A DNA stretch of 64,000 nucleotides from Pseudomonas pseudonitroreducens. Lineage in GTDB: Bacteria > Pseudomonadota > Gammaproteobacteria > Pseudomonadales > Pseudomonadaceae. Shown in pieces: positions 44,150-54,340 of this stretch (position 1 is the stretch's first letter; each line of letters begins with the position of its first letter). A model generated the notes under the pieces. It searched no databases and had not been told where the DNA came from. It saw only the letters and a program-made list of their open reading frames with translations. The translations under genes and the position numbers were made by a program. The stretch covers positions 434,001 to 498,000 of the forward strand of contig NZ_BQHJ01000002.1 in the NCBI RefSeq assembly GCF_021603645.1, written 5' to 3'.

Positions 44150-45104
44150 TTTGGCCGAGCCTCCGCTCCAGGCGCCCCGCCAGATGCGACAGCGGCAGGT
44201 TGATCACGAGGTAGAGGGCGGCGACGCAGAACCAGATCTCAAAGGTGGAGAACGAGGTGGTGATCGCCTCGCGGCCGCTCTTGGTCAGTTCGGTGATGGC
44301 GATCACCGAGACCAGGGAAGTGTCTTTCACCAGGCTGATGAACTGCCCCGCCAACGGCGGCAGCACGCGCTTGAAGGCCTGCGGCAGGATCACGTGGCGC
44401 ATCGACTGCGCGGCGTTCAGGCCCAGGGAGCGCGCCGCCTCGTCCTGGCCACGGGCGATGGACTGCACGCCGGCACGGACGATTTCGGCCACATACGCGC
44501 CGGTGAACAGCGCCAGCGCCGCCACGCCAGCGAACTCGCGGGAGAGGTTCAGCACGGTGCCGATGAAGAAGTAGAAGATAAAGATCTGCACCAGCAGCGG
44601 CGTACCGCGCACCAGCTCGACGTAGAGGGTCGAGAGGTCGTGCAGGGTCGGATTCTTCGACAGGCGGCAGAGACCGGTGAACAGGCCGATGAACAGGCCG
44701 AACGCGCCGGAAACAAAGGAGATCCACAGCGTGGTCCACAGGCCCCAGGCGAGCGGGCCGGCCGCCCAGTGGCGGGTCGCGCCAACTACATCACCCTCGG
44801 CGACATCGTCGTTTTCGGAGAACTGCAGGCTGTCCGCCGCAACGGTGAGCACCTGTTGCTTGCCATCCTCGTCCACAAGCGTGACACGGGCATCACTGCC
44901 CTGCGGCTCGATCTTCTCCACCCGCGAGATGCTGTCCGCACGCAGCGGTTCTTCAGCCTGATAGGCGAAGTACTGCGGGACGCGGTTCCAGCGCCACTCG
45001 TAGGAGATCAGCGAAGTGGAGTACCAGATGGCCAGGCCGATCAACAGAAGGATCAGACCGGTCAGCCCATGCCAGGGCCAGGTTGCGCGTTTCGTTCTAG
45101 CCAC
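44142..45104 (-). CDS. Polar amino-acid ABC importer, permease
   Basis: 320 residues, GTG start. Hydrophobic helix at about 13-35, then a periplasmic or peripheral insert of about 80 residues (about 40-115), then the HisM/GlnP-type permease core with five helices and the EAA motif [29 protein letters not shown]. The long N-terminal insertion is unusual against ordinary 220-250-residue permeases of this group. Confidence 0.92.
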   Translation of the reverse strand: MARTKRATWPWHGLTGLILLLIGLAIWYSTSLISYEWRWNRVPQYFAYQAEEPLRADSISRVEKIEPQGSDARVTLVDEDGKQQVLTVAADSLQFSENDDVAEGDVVGATRHWAAGPLAWGLWTTLWISFVSGAFGLFIGLFTGLCRLSKNPTLHDLSTLYVELVRGTPLLVQIFIFYFFIGTVLNLSREFAGVAALALFTGAYVAEIVRAGVQSIARGQDEAARSLGLNAAQSMRHVILPQAFKRVLPPLAGQFISLVKDTSLVSVIAITELTKSGREAITTSFSTFEIWFCVAALYLVINLPLSHLAGRLERRLGQSD

Positions 45105-45128
45105 GAATCTCTACCGTGAAAATGCGAA

Positions 45129-45151
45129 CGCGCAGGCCGGGGGCCTGCGCG
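45129..45151 (-). other. Intercistronic hairpin after the binding-protein gene
   Basis: Perfect 10-bp stem CGCGCAGGCC / GGCCTGCGCG with a 3-base GGG loop, between the binding-protein stop (45178) and the permease start. Same position as the hairpin at 31964. Confidence 0.6.
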
Positions 45152-45177
45152 TCGGGTCAACCAGCGTCAGACGTGGA

Positions 45178-45975
45178 TTATTCCATGTCCTTGAGCCAGT
45201 CGGTGCTCTTGAACCACTTGTCGTGCAGACGATCGTAGGTGCCGTCCTCACGAATCTGCTTGAGGAAGTTGTTGATGAAGTTGATCGAGTCGTAGTCGCC
45301 CTTCTTCAGGCCGAAGGCCAGCGGCTCGTAGGTGAACGGCTGGTCCAGGTGCACCAGCTTGCCGGCGCCGAACTTGCCGACGGCAACGACGTTGTACGGC
45401 GAGTCGTAGATGAACGCGTCGGCCTTGCCGTTGACCACGTCCATGACTGCTTCCGGCTCGTTGTCGAAGCCGTGGTACTGCGCCTTGGACAGTTGCTTCT
45501 TGGCGACGAATTCGCCGGTGGTGCCGATCTTCGAGGTGATGCGGTACTTGGCGTCGTTCAGGTCCTTGTAGGACTTGATATCGCCTTGCAGTTCCTGGCG
45601 GATCAGCAGGGTCTGGCCAACCACGATGAACGGATCGGAGAAGTTCAGGCGCAGGTTGCGTTCCTGGGTCAGGGTCATGCCCGAGCCGATCATGTCGAAC
45701 TTGTCGGTGAGCAGGGCCGGGATGATGCCGTCATAGGCGGTGGAAACCAGCTCCAGCTTGACGTTCATGGACTTGGCCATGGCCTTGAGCAGGTCCACTT
45801 CGAAGCCGACGATCTGACCACGCTTGTTGGTCATCTCGAACGGCATGTAGGTCGGGTCCATGCCCACGCGCAGGGTGCCGCGCTTGGCCGCTTCATCGAT
45901 GGCGCCGGCCTGAGCCGCGCTCACGCTGACCAGGGCGCAAACGCCCATCACCAGCGATGCCAGGTACTTTTTCAT
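45178..45975 (-). CDS. Polar amino-acid ABC importer, periplasmic binding protein
   Basis: 265 residues with signal peptide MKKYLASLVMGVCALVSVSAAQA, then the SBP_bac_3 fold beginning LRVGMDPTYMPFEM. The start is MKKYL at 45975: GGGAG lies at the right distance, while the ATG two codons upstream (MGMKKY) would be only 1 nt from it. First gene of the operon. The ligand is probably a polar amino acid such as Glu, Gln, Asp or a basic one. Confidence 0.93.
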   Translation of the reverse strand: MKKYLASLVMGVCALVSVSAAQAGAIDEAAKRGTLRVGMDPTYMPFEMTNKRGQIVGFEVDLLKAMAKSMNVKLELVSTAYDGIIPALLTDKFDMIGSGMTLTQERNLRLNFSDPFIVVGQTLLIRQELQGDIKSYKDLNDAKYRITSKIGTTGEFVAKKQLSKAQYHGFDNEPEAVMDVVNGKADAFIYDSPYNVVAVGKFGAGKLVHLDQPFTYEPLAFGLKKGDYDSINFINNFLKQIREDGTYDRLHDKWFKSTDWLKDME

Positions 45976-46162
45976 CCCCATACTCCCAAGCAAGTGAAAG
46001 AACTTGTTGTTTTTTCCAGCGATCGAACCGGGCGCGCAACAGCAGGCCTTGCGCAGAAGGGTGCGAAGCGTACCCCATGCGGCGGATATCTCAATCTTTT
46101 CTGGATAGCTGGCGAAGGGTACCAGCAGCGGTGCGCGGGGAAAACAGCGGAAACCGGCAGGT

Positions 46163-46190
46163 CGCCCCCGTCCCGGGCGGGACGGGGGCG
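46163..46190 (-). terminator. Possible terminator of opgGH
   Basis: A perfect 12-bp GC stem CGCCCCCGTCCC / GGGACGGGGGCG with a GGGC loop, 8 nt after the opgH stop. No T run follows, so termination may be weak or the hairpin may protect the 3' end. Confidence 0.55.
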
Positions 46191-46198
46191 GCGTGCGC

Positions 46199-48772
46199 TC
46201 AGGATTGCGCGGCGGGCAATGCCATGGCGCCCTGCTCCGCAACCGGAGCCAGAGGCACGGCCGGGGCATGGGCATCGGCTTTCAGCGATTGCCGCCAGGG
46301 ACCGATCCACTGTTCCTTGTCCCCCTGCCAGAGCGCCAGGTGCAGGCGCGACAGCGCCACCGGGTCGCTCAGCAGTGCCAGCCTGCGGTTGCCGTCGAGC
46401 TGCTCGGGACCGGCTTCCAGCGCCTTCTCGACCAGCGCAGCGCGGGTTGATTCGATGGCGGCGGACTGGCCGTGGCGAGCGGTGCCCATGGCGCAGGCCA
46501 GGGCGTTCAGCACCGGGTCGACAGCGGAACGGACGAAGCCGTCCTTCAGCGCCTGCCAGCGGTTCTGGTAGGTGTACTCGTCAGTGGCGCGCAGCTCGCG
46601 CGGGGTGTCGTATTCCTCGGGGATGAGGAACAGCTTCTCGTCGCGCGAGGCCAGGCCCAGCTTGACCCGGCTGCTGATCACCGAGACCGGGATGGACAGC
46701 ATCAGCGCGCCGACGATGGGCGACAGCCACCACAGGAAACGCGGGTTCAGCCATGCCACCAGCAGCGCCCAGCACAGGCCCAGCAGGGTCTGCAGGCCGT
46801 GGCGACGGATCGCCTCGCTCCACGGGGTGTCATCATCGTCACGCTGCGGCGACTTCCACTGGGCTTCCCAGCCGAGGAACGCGGCCAGCACGAAGCGGGT
46901 GTGGAAGAGCATGCGCACTGGCGCGAGCAGCACGGAGAAGAACATCTCCAGGAGCATGCTCAGGGTCACCTTGATCACGCCACCGTAGCCCTTGGCGCCC
47001 TTGGCCCAGATCAGCATGACGCTGAGCAGTTTGGGCAGGAACAGCAGGGTCAGGGTGGTGGAGAACAGCGCGATGGCCTTTTCCGGGTGCCACTGCGGCC
47101 AGATCGGGAACAGCTGGCGCGGCTCGAGGAAGTACTGCGGCTCCATCAACTGATGCACTGCCAGCAGCGCGGTGGACAGCACCAGGAAGAAGAACCACAA
47201 CGGCGCCGACAGGTAGGACATCACGCCGGTGAGGAACACCGCGCGGTGCACCGGGTGCATGCCCTTGACCAGGAACAGGCGGAAGTTCATCAGGTTGCCG
47301 TGGCACCAGCGACGGTCGCGCTTGAGCTCGTCCAGCAGGTTGGGCGGCAATTCCTCGTAGCTGCCTTCCAGGTCGTAGGCGATCCACACGCCCCAGCCGG
47401 CGCGGCGCATCAGCGCGGCTTCGACGAAGTCGTGGGAGAGGATCGCACCGGCAAAGGAGCCCTTGCCCGGCAACGGCGCCAGGGCGCAGTGCTCGATGAA
47501 GGGTTTCACCCGGATGATCGCGTTGTGGCCCCAGTAGTGGGATTCGCCCAGCTGCCAGAAGTGCAGGCCGGCGGTGAACAGCGGGCCGTAGACGCGGGTA
47601 GCGAACTGCTGCATGCGCGCATAGAGGGTGTCCATGCCCGACGCCTTGGGCGCGGTCTGGATGATGCCAGCCTCGGGATTGGCCTCCATCAGGCGCACCA
47701 GCTTGGTCAGGCAATCGCCGCTCATCACGCTGTCGGCGTCCATGACGACCATGTACTTGTACTGGCCGCCCCAGCGACGGCAGAAGTCGTCGATGTTGCC
47801 GCTCTTGCGCTTCACCCGGCGCCGGCGGCGGCGGTAGAAGATGCGACCGAAGCCCAGGGCTTCCTTGCACAGCTCGATCCAGGCCTTTTCTTCGGCCATG
47901 GCGATATCGGGCTGGTTGGTGTCGCTGAGCACGAAGAAGTCGAAGCGATCCAGTTCGCCACTCGCCTCGACCGACTCATAGGTCGCCCGCAGGCCGGCAA
48001 ACACGCGCGGCACATCTTCGTTGCAGATCGGCATGACGATGGCGGTGCGCGCATCGGCGGCGATCGGCTCGCTGCCGGCGCTACTGCCGGAGATGCGATA
48101 GCGGTCGCGGCCGGTGAGCAGTTCCCAGAAGCCCATCAGGGCGGTCCAGAAACCCGCCGACACCCAACAGAAAAGGATGGCGAACAGCGCCAGCACGCCG
48201 AACTGGATGGCGTAGGGCAGCACCTGCTCCAGGGTCTGCAGCCAGGTCTGGCGGTTGATCTCTTCGAGGTCGACGAAGGCCCAGCCCTGGTAGGGCAGGA
48301 TGCCTTTCATGTAGTAGGTGGCGACGGTGGTCTGGCCGAGCATGAGCAGGACCAGGATGAATCGACGCAACGAGCCGACCCGCTGCCAGCGCGCCTTGGG
48401 CAGGTCGCGGGCAGGCTTGGCGGGGTTGCTGCGACCGGTCAGGCGACGCCAGCCGCGCATGATCGGGTTGGTGCGCCAGGGTTCGGGAATCACCTTGGTG
48501 CGCTGGATCGGCGGCGCGGCCTTGAGGTAGGTACGGCCGTTGTCGTCCATGCCCAGCATCTGGGCGTCCTCGAGGTCCTGGCCGTAGCCGTGGCGCAGCC
48601 GCGCACCGACCGAAGCCAGCGCAGCGTCATCACCCTGGACATCGCCAGCGAGCTGCTCGTGCAGCTCGCTGAAGGAACCGGCCTGGGCCAGCTTCTCGCG
48701 CTCCTGCGCCGAAAGGGGCAGGTGCGCGAGGTAGTCGGCCACCGGCGCGGTGGTAGCGGTGGAGTTATTCAT
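46199..48772 (-). CDS. opgH: Osmoregulated periplasmic glucan glucosyltransferase OpgH
   Basis: Inner-membrane glucosyltransferase (also mdoH) that builds the beta-1,2-glucan backbone from UDP-glucose. 857 residues with a soluble N-terminal region, membrane helices at about 140-160 and 195-220, a GT2 catalytic domain (about 245-500: [30 protein letters not shown] with the RxxRW-like block), and several C-terminal helices (515-690). The start overlaps opgG by 8 bp. Confidence 0.97.
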   Translation of the reverse strand: MNNSTATTAPVADYLAHLPLSAQEREKLAQAGSFSELHEQLAGDVQGDDAALASVGARLRHGYGQDLEDAQMLGMDDNGRTYLKAAPPIQRTKVIPEPWRTNPIMRGWRRLTGRSNPAKPARDLPKARWQRVGSLRRFILVLLMLGQTTVATYYMKGILPYQGWAFVDLEEINRQTWLQTLEQVLPYAIQFGVLALFAILFCWVSAGFWTALMGFWELLTGRDRYRISGSSAGSEPIAADARTAIVMPICNEDVPRVFAGLRATYESVEASGELDRFDFFVLSDTNQPDIAMAEEKAWIELCKEALGFGRIFYRRRRRRVKRKSGNIDDFCRRWGGQYKYMVVMDADSVMSGDCLTKLVRLMEANPEAGIIQTAPKASGMDTLYARMQQFATRVYGPLFTAGLHFWQLGESHYWGHNAIIRVKPFIEHCALAPLPGKGSFAGAILSHDFVEAALMRRAGWGVWIAYDLEGSYEELPPNLLDELKRDRRWCHGNLMNFRLFLVKGMHPVHRAVFLTGVMSYLSAPLWFFFLVLSTALLAVHQLMEPQYFLEPRQLFPIWPQWHPEKAIALFSTTLTLLFLPKLLSVMLIWAKGAKGYGGVIKVTLSMLLEMFFSVLLAPVRMLFHTRFVLAAFLGWEAQWKSPQRDDDDTPWSEAIRRHGLQTLLGLCWALLVAWLNPRFLWWLSPIVGALMLSIPVSVISSRVKLGLASRDEKLFLIPEEYDTPRELRATDEYTYQNRWQALKDGFVRSAVDPVLNALACAMGTARHGQSAAIESTRAALVEKALEAGPEQLDGNRRLALLSDPVALSRLHLALWQGDKEQWIGPWRQSLKADAHAPAVPLAPVAEQGAMALPAAQS

Positions 48773-50333
48773 CGGCAGGCAGCTGGTAGCTCCAGGTTTC
48801 GGAGATGGTCTGACCGCCGTTTACCAGCGCAGCACGCATTTCCGTCGGCTTCTTCGGATCCTTGACCTTGATCCGCAGGGTCAGGCGCCAGCCCTTGGTC
48901 ACTGCGTTGTAGCGCAGGCTGTTTTCCTTCACTTCAGCGTTGTCGTCGGTGCTTACCTGGGTGCTTACCGGGGCATCGCCGGCCAGAGCCTTCAGGGTCG
49001 GGCCGACAAAATCGACGACCAGTGCCACGCTGCCGTCAGGCTGGCGGATCAGGTTCTTCTGCTTGACGTCGCCGACCGAGCGCAGGGTCTGCATGACCCA
49101 GGCGTTCTTGGCGTCGTGCAGGGCTTCCTCGTCCTTGGTCCAGCGCATGCGGTAGGCGAAGTCCAGCGGCTCGCCGGCTTCCGGGCGCTTCTCGGGGTTC
49201 CAGAAGGCCACGATATTGTCGTTGGTCTCGTCCGGCGTGGGGATCTCCACCAGCTCGATGGTGCCCTTGCCCCAGTCACCCTGCGGCTCGACCCAGGCGG
49301 ACGGACGCAGGTCGTAGCGATCGTCCAGGTCTTCGTAGCGGGAGAACTCGCGGCCACGCTGCAGCAGGCCGAAGCCTTTCGGGTTCTCGACGCTGTAGGC
49401 GCTGACGGACAGGTGTTTCGGGTTGTTCAGCGGGCGCCAGATCCACTCGTCGTTGCCGGCATGGATCTGCAGGCCGGCGGAATCATGCAGCTCCGGACGG
49501 AAGTTGTGCTCCGCCGACGGCTGGTTGGAGCCGAACAGGAACATGCTGGTCAGCGGCGCCAGGCCCAGCTTGCTCACCTTGTCGCGCAGGAACACGCGGG
49601 CCTTCACATCGACCACGGTGTCATTGCCCGGGCGAATGGTGAAGCGGTACGCGCCGGTCGCACGGGGCGAGTCCAGCAGCGCGAAGATCACCAGGTGCTT
49701 GTCCTTGGGCTTGGGCTTCTCGATCCAGAACTCGCGGAAGCGCGGGAACTCCTCACCCGACGGCAGCGCGGTGTCCAGCGCCAGGCCGCGGGCGGACAGG
49801 CCCCACCACTGGTCCTTGCCGATGATGCGGAAGTAGCTCGCGCCCAGGAAGGTGGCGATCTCGTCCTGTTTGTCGGGCGAGTTGATCGGGTACAGCAGGC
49901 GGAAGCCGGCGTAGCCCAGATCCTTGGTGGCATTGGCGTCGAACTTCAGGGAACCGAAGTCGAAACGAGAGGGATCGTACTTGATCTCCTTGACGTCGGT
50001 CGCCGTGACTTCATTGATCTTCACCGGGGTGTCGAAGTGCATGCCCTGGTGATAGAAGCTGATCTTGAAGGGGGTTTTCTCGTCGGCCCAGTAAGCCTTC
50101 TCGTTACGGAAGCGGATCTGCTGGTAATCGGCGAACTTCATTTCGCTGAATTCCGATGGCAGGTTGCTCGTCGGTGCGCTGTACTTCTCAGCTGCCAGCG
50201 CCTTGGCCTGTTCGCCAACGTCGTCGAGATTGAAGGCCCAGGCATGGGTAGCGCTCAACGCCAACAGGGCGGAGCCGACCAGTCCGCGAAGGATGTGGCG
50301 CGAAAGCGGTTGTTGAACGGAACGGAAAATCAC
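48765..50333 (-). CDS. opgG: Osmoregulated periplasmic glucan biosynthesis protein OpgG
   Basis: Periplasmic protein needed for branching and release of osmoregulated glucans (mdoG). 522 residues, GTG start with GAGGGGG upstream, signal peptide to about residue 33 (THAWA-F). Normal MdoG domain follows, e.g. [24 protein letters not shown]. Directly upstream of opgH. The 201 bp to dtd holds its promoter; no gene seen there. Confidence 0.97.
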   Translation of the reverse strand: MIFRSVQQPLSRHILRGLVGSALLALSATHAWAFNLDDVGEQAKALAAEKYSAPTSNLPSEFSEMKFADYQQIRFRNEKAYWADEKTPFKISFYHQGMHFDTPVKINEVTATDVKEIKYDPSRFDFGSLKFDANATKDLGYAGFRLLYPINSPDKQDEIATFLGASYFRIIGKDQWWGLSARGLALDTALPSGEEFPRFREFWIEKPKPKDKHLVIFALLDSPRATGAYRFTIRPGNDTVVDVKARVFLRDKVSKLGLAPLTSMFLFGSNQPSAEHNFRPELHDSAGLQIHAGNDEWIWRPLNNPKHLSVSAYSVENPKGFGLLQRGREFSRYEDLDDRYDLRPSAWVEPQGDWGKGTIELVEIPTPDETNDNIVAFWNPEKRPEAGEPLDFAYRMRWTKDEEALHDAKNAWVMQTLRSVGDVKQKNLIRQPDGSVALVVDFVGPTLKALAGDAPVSTQVSTDDNAEVKENSLRYNAVTKGWRLTLRIKVKDPKKPTEMRAALVNGGQTISETWSYQLPADE

Positions 50334-50534
50334 GAGTCCCCCTCGTCCGTGAACACAAAACGATTAAAGCCAGCAAAGGCGATGCCAAATTGCCGGCGAT
50401 TGAATTCCGACCCCGGTGAGCCTGAATGATTCCCCGATTTTTTCCACGGGTACTTCTGGCTCCCGGAGGCGCATTGTTCTAAGTGCATAAGCCCTAACCA
50501 TCATCCCACGGCGATATGACAAGCTGCCGCGCGT

Positions 50535-50972
50535 TCAAGCCTCCAGTAGAAAGGTCACCGGGCCGTCATTGACCAGGTGGACCTGCATGTTGGCGCCAAA
50601 ACGGCCAGTGGCGACCAGCGAATGACGCTCTCGCGCCTGTTCCACGAGTAGATCGAACAACGCGGCGCCCTTTTCAGGTGACGCCGCGCTGGAAAAGCTC
50701 GGTCGCAGCCCCTTTCGGGTATCTGCGGCCAGGGTGAACTGCGAGACCAGCAGCAGGCCGCCGCCGACATCGCTCAATGAAAGGTTCATTTTACCTTCAT
50801 CGTCGCCAAACACTCGATAGTTAAGCAGCTTGTGCAACAAACGGTTCACGGAAGCCTCATCATCCTGGGGTTCGACCCCCACCAGGGCCAGCAGCCCATG
50901 GTCGATGGCGCCGACGATTTCGCCGTCGACTTCGACACGGGCACCGCGCACCCGCTGGATCAGCCCCTTCAT
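50535..50972 (-). CDS. dtd: D-aminoacyl-tRNA deacylase
   Basis: Removes D-amino acids from mischarged tRNA. 145 residues: [40 protein letters not shown] and the terminal [11 protein letters not shown] that brings the cross-subunit Gly-cis-Pro into the active site. ATGA overlap with the proline iminopeptidase gene upstream. Confidence 0.97.
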   Translation of the reverse strand: MKGLIQRVRGARVEVDGEIVGAIDHGLLALVGVEPQDDEASVNRLLHKLLNYRVFGDDEGKMNLSLSDVGGGLLLVSQFTLAADTRKGLRPSFSSAASPEKGAALFDLLVEQARERHSLVATGRFGANMQVHLVNDGPVTFLLEA

Positions 50973-51940
50973 TCGGCCTCCGGCGGCAGGTTCAGCAGGC
51001 GGCGGCCGATCTCGTTGGTGGCTCGCACCAGCGCATCGGTGATGCCCGGCTCGCCGGCCACATGGCCGGCATCGCGGACGATCTGCAGTTCGCTGTTGGG
51101 CCAGGCCTTGTGCAGCGCCCAGGCGTTGTCCAGCGGGCAGACCACGTCATAGCGGCCATGCACGATCACGCCCGGCAGGTGGGCGATCTTGTGCATGTCG
51201 CGCAGCAACTGGTCGGGCTCCAGGAAGCCATTGTTGACGAAGTAGTGGTTCTCGATGCGGGCGATGGACAACGAACGGTGCGGATCGGCAAAGCGCTCGA
51301 CCACCGCCGGGTTCGGTCGCAGCGTGGCGGTGCGGCCTTCCCAGGTGGACCAGGCACGCGCCGCGTGCATCTGGGCAATCTGGTCCGGACCGGTCAGGCG
51401 GCGATGGAAGGCGTTCAGCAGGTCGCCGTGCTCGTCGGCAGGGATCGGCGCCAGGTAGTCTTCCCAGTAATCGGGGAACAGGCGGCTCGCGCCTTCCTGG
51501 TAGAACCAGCGGATTTCCTGCGGACGACAGAGGAAGATGCCGCGCACGATCAGCGCCAGCACGCGCTCGGGATGGGCCTGGGCATAGGCCAGCGACAGGG
51601 TCGAGCCCCAGGAGCCACCGAACAGCACCCACTTGTCGATGCCCAGGTGCTCACGGATTCGCTCGATGTCCTGCACCAGGTGCCAGGTGGTGTTGTTCTC
51701 CAGGCTCGCGTAGGGCGTGGAGCGGCCGCAACCGCGCTGGTCGAAGGTGACGATGCGGTAGAGGTTGGGATCGAAGAAGCGCCGCGACATGGCATCACAA
51801 CCGGAGCCCGGACCACCATGGATGAACAGAACCGGCAGTCCGTCGGGCGTGCCACTCTCGTCCACATAGAGGACGTGCGGCGCTTCGACGGCCAGTTCAT
51901 GGCGCGCGTAAGGCTTGATTTCCGGATACAAAGTTTGCAT
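50969..51940 (-). CDS. pip: Proline iminopeptidase
   Basis: S33 serine peptidase releasing N-terminal proline. 323 residues from [30 protein letters not shown]; oxyanion [17 protein letters not shown], nucleophile in [10 protein letters not shown], and a C-terminal HxxGH-like HVAGEPG. Cytoplasmic. The longer frame upstream lacks family similarity and was trimmed. Confidence 0.95.
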   Translation of the reverse strand: MQTLYPEIKPYARHELAVEAPHVLYVDESGTPDGLPVLFIHGGPGSGCDAMSRRFFDPNLYRIVTFDQRGCGRSTPYASLENNTTWHLVQDIERIREHLGIDKWVLFGGSWGSTLSLAYAQAHPERVLALIVRGIFLCRPQEIRWFYQEGASRLFPDYWEDYLAPIPADEHGDLLNAFHRRLTGPDQIAQMHAARAWSTWEGRTATLRPNPAVVERFADPHRSLSIARIENHYFVNNGFLEPDQLLRDMHKIAHLPGVIVHGRYDVVCPLDNAWALHKAWPNSELQIVRDAGHVAGEPGITDALVRATNEIGRRLLNLPPEAE

Positions 51941-52119
51941 GGCTCGCTCCTGGATCAGTGCGTACGGTCGCTCCCGGACCAGTAACCATCCTAGGGCCTG
52001 TCGCCTACTTATAGAAAGTCGCGTTGTCGCGGCACGACTTCCATCGAAAGTCTTCGGACCCCACGGTGTCGGGCATGATACTCGGGCCAGCGAAAAACCC
52101 ATAAGGGAGTTAGTGAGCC

Positions 52120-52548
52120 ATGCCACGGAAGTTGTTTCTTTCTCTATTCCTGCTGCTGTTCGCCTTGACCGGCTGCGACCGGGACGATCCGCGCGCGCAG
52201 CTGGATGCCGCGGTCAAGCAACTGCAGGACAACCTCGAAGCGAAGAATAGCGGGGCCGTGATCGATCAGTTGGCCGGCGACTTCCGCGCCAACGGCGAAT
52301 TCGATCGCGACTGGGCCAGGCGCACCATGACGCTGATGTTCCTGCGCCACCAGCAGGTCAAGGTGATCCTGCTCAGCAGCGAAAGCAGGCTCGACCCGAC
52401 CTACGCCAATCGCGGCCACACTGACGCGCAGGTGGCCCTCACTGGCGCCGAGAACTTCATCCCCGACAGCGCCGGGCATTACTCCGTGAAGCTGGAATGG
52501 TGGCGCGACGGCGCCGACTGGAAACTGGCGAGGCTCGACTGGCAATGA
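52120..52548 (+). CDS. Putative lipoprotein, unknown function
   Basis: 142 residues with type II signal peptide MPRKLFLSLFLLLFALTGC, then a helical and beta domain (DDPRAQLDAAVKQLQDNLEAKN... WWRDGADWKLARLDWQ) that resembles SnoaL/NTF2-like folds by its ending; I do not recognise a named family. Overlaps the Nudix gene by 4 bp (ATGA). Confidence 0.75.
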   Translation: MPRKLFLSLFLLLFALTGCDRDDPRAQLDAAVKQLQDNLEAKNSGAVIDQLAGDFRANGEFDRDWARRTMTLMFLRHQQVKVILLSSESRLDPTYANRGHTDAQVALTGAENFIPDSAGHYSVKLEWWRDGADWKLARLDWQ

Positions 52549-53021
52549 CGTCCCCCCTGCAACACCGCATCCGCGCTGCCGGGCTGCTGCTACGCAACGA
52601 CGAAATCCTGCTGGTGCGTCATGCGGTCGCCGGCAATGAGTACTGGATCCCGCCGGGCGGCGGCTTCGAGTCGGACAAGGACGAGTCCACCCGCGACACC
52701 GTGCGCCGCGAGTGCCGCGAGGAAACCGGGCTGGCCGTGGAAGTCGGCCCACTGGTCTACGTGCGCGAATTCGCCGAGCCAGTGGCCGGGCGCTTCCACA
52801 TGGAGCTGTTCTATCGCGTCGACGCCTGGGATGGCCGGGTCAGCCTGGACAACCTGCGCGGCCTGGGCGGCGACGAGTTCGATATCCGCGAGGTCGCCTG
52901 GATACCGCGCCAGGAACTGCCGCGCCTGCCTTCCTACTACCCCGCCGAATTGCTCGACGACGTCTGGGAACGCCTGGCCGAGGCGCAGCCACTGATCCGC
53001 CACCTCGGCCTGCAACGCTAG
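52545..53021 (+). CDS. Nudix hydrolase
   Basis: 158 residues. The Nudix motif is present with an extended first loop: PGGGFESDKDES before the TRDTVRRECREETGL helix, i.e. two extra residues against the usual G-x5-E spacing. REECREE Glu residues that bind metal are intact. Substrate unknown. Translationally coupled to the upstream lipoprotein gene. Confidence 0.85.
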   Translation: MTSPLQHRIRAAGLLLRNDEILLVRHAVAGNEYWIPPGGGFESDKDESTRDTVRRECREETGLAVEVGPLVYVREFAEPVAGRFHMELFYRVDAWDGRVSLDNLRGLGGDEFDIREVAWIPRQELPRLPSYYPAELLDDVWERLAEAQPLIRHLGLQR

Positions 53022-53026
53022 CGGCG

Positions 53027-53926
53027 TTACTGCACCGGTTCGCTGGTGGGCCTGGCGATGATCGCCTGCAGCTCGGCAGTCATGGGGAATTCCAGGTTGA
53101 GGTTCTTCGGCGGGATCGGCTGCTCGAACCAGCGCTGGTAGATGCCCTTGATCGCGCCGGAGGAATACAGCTCGGCCAGGGTCTGGTTGACCAGGGCGAG
53201 GAACTGCGGATCGTCCTTGCGCACCATGCAAGCGTAGATTTCCCGCGATTGCGGCTCGCCCACCACCACCCACTGGTGCGGGTCGCGGGCCTTGGCCTTT
53301 TCGCCGTAGAGCAGCGCATCGTCCATGTAGAAGGCCACCGCGCGGCCCGACTGCAGCATGAGGAAGGCCTCGCCGTGGTCCTTGGCGCTGACCACGTTCA
53401 TGCCCAGCTTGTGCTCGGCGTTGTAGGCCTTGAGGTAGCGCTCGTTGGTGGTGCCGGCGGTGGTCACCACGTTCTTGCCCTCGAGGTCGGCGAAGTCCTG
53501 GATGCCGCTGTCCCTGGCGGTCAGCAACTGGCCTTTGACGTAAATGAAGCCGTAGGAGAAGGCGACCTGCTTCATGCGCTCGGCGGTGACGCCGGTGGAA
53601 CCGCATTCCAGGTCCACGGTGCCGTTCTGCACCAGCGGAATGCGCGTCTGCGAGGTCACCAGGTTGTATTTCACCTTGAGATCGGGCTTGTCGAGCTTCT
53701 GCCTGATGCGCTCGACCACCTTGCCGGCCAGGTCCACCGAGTAGCCCATGGGCTGGCCACTGTTGTCGCCCAGGTAGGAGAACGGCACCGAGGCGTCGCG
53801 ATAACCCAGGGTTATCGTGCCGCGCTCGGCAACTTTCTTCAGCGTGCCATCCAGTGCCTCGTTGGCCTGCGCCAGCGCGCAGACCAGGCTGGACGCTGCC
53901 AGTATTCCCAGTGCAAATCGTTTCAT
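53027..53926 (-). CDS. dguC: D-glutamate/D-glutamine utilisation binding protein DguC
   Basis: 299 residues: signal peptide (to about residue 21, ALAQA), then SBP_bac_3 amino-acid binding fold with VPFSYLGDNSGQPMGYSVDLAG. Last gene of dguABC. No permease or ATPase lies beside it, so it must use a transporter encoded elsewhere or serve as a sensor. In P. aeruginosa PAO1 the equivalent gene is part of the D-Glu/D-Gln dgu operon. Confidence 0.85.
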   Translation of the reverse strand: MKRFALGILAASSLVCALAQANEALDGTLKKVAERGTITLGYRDASVPFSYLGDNSGQPMGYSVDLAGKVVERIRQKLDKPDLKVKYNLVTSQTRIPLVQNGTVDLECGSTGVTAERMKQVAFSYGFIYVKGQLLTARDSGIQDFADLEGKNVVTTAGTTNERYLKAYNAEHKLGMNVVSAKDHGEAFLMLQSGRAVAFYMDDALLYGEKAKARDPHQWVVVGEPQSREIYACMVRKDDPQFLALVNQTLAELYSSGAIKGIYQRWFEQPIPPKNLNLEFPMTAELQAIIARPTSEPVQ

Positions 53927-53965
53927 CGGTGCGATCCTTCTTGTTGTTGTGGGTCGGGTCGGGGT

Positions 53966-54316
53966 TCAGGGCCGCGCGGCAATCACCGTGATTTCCACCA
54001 GAACCTGCGGGCGCGCCAGCAGCGCCTGTACCGTGGTGCGGGTCGGTGCGCAGCCTTCCGGCAGCCAGGCGGACCAGACGCCGTTCATGGCCTCGAAATC
54101 GGCGGCGATGTCCTTGAGGTAGATGGTCGCGCTGAGGATGTTCGCCTTCCCGGTGCCGGCTTCAGCCAGCAGCGCGTCGATCTTCGCCAGCACTTCGCGG
54201 GTCTGACCCTGGATGTCGGTGGCCTGCCCGGGCACCTGCCCGGAGAGGAACACCAGCGAGCCGAAGACCATAGCGCCGGAAAGGCGGTCGTTGGTGGCGA
54301 TGCGTGTGAGTTGCAT
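53966..54316 (-). CDS. dguB: RidA/YjgF-family deaminase DguB
   Basis: 116 residues. RidA signature part is seen: GAMVFGSLVFLSGQVPG and the late RTTVQALLARPQVLVEI with the conserved Arg. RidA proteins hydrolyse reactive imines/enamines, here probably the imine from D-glutamate oxidation. Between dguA and dguC in the same operon. Confidence 0.88.
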   Translation of the reverse strand: MQLTRIATNDRLSGAMVFGSLVFLSGQVPGQATDIQGQTREVLAKIDALLAEAGTGKANILSATIYLKDIAADFEAMNGVWSAWLPEGCAPTRTTVQALLARPQVLVEITVIAARP

Positions 54317-54340
54317 GGTGAGTCTCCTGATCCGATTGAA

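Noticed and set aside
45976-45981. ATG giving MGMKKY for the amino-acid binding protein
   Set aside because: Only 1 nt from the GGGAG site; the next ATG is at proper distance and starts a standard signal peptide.
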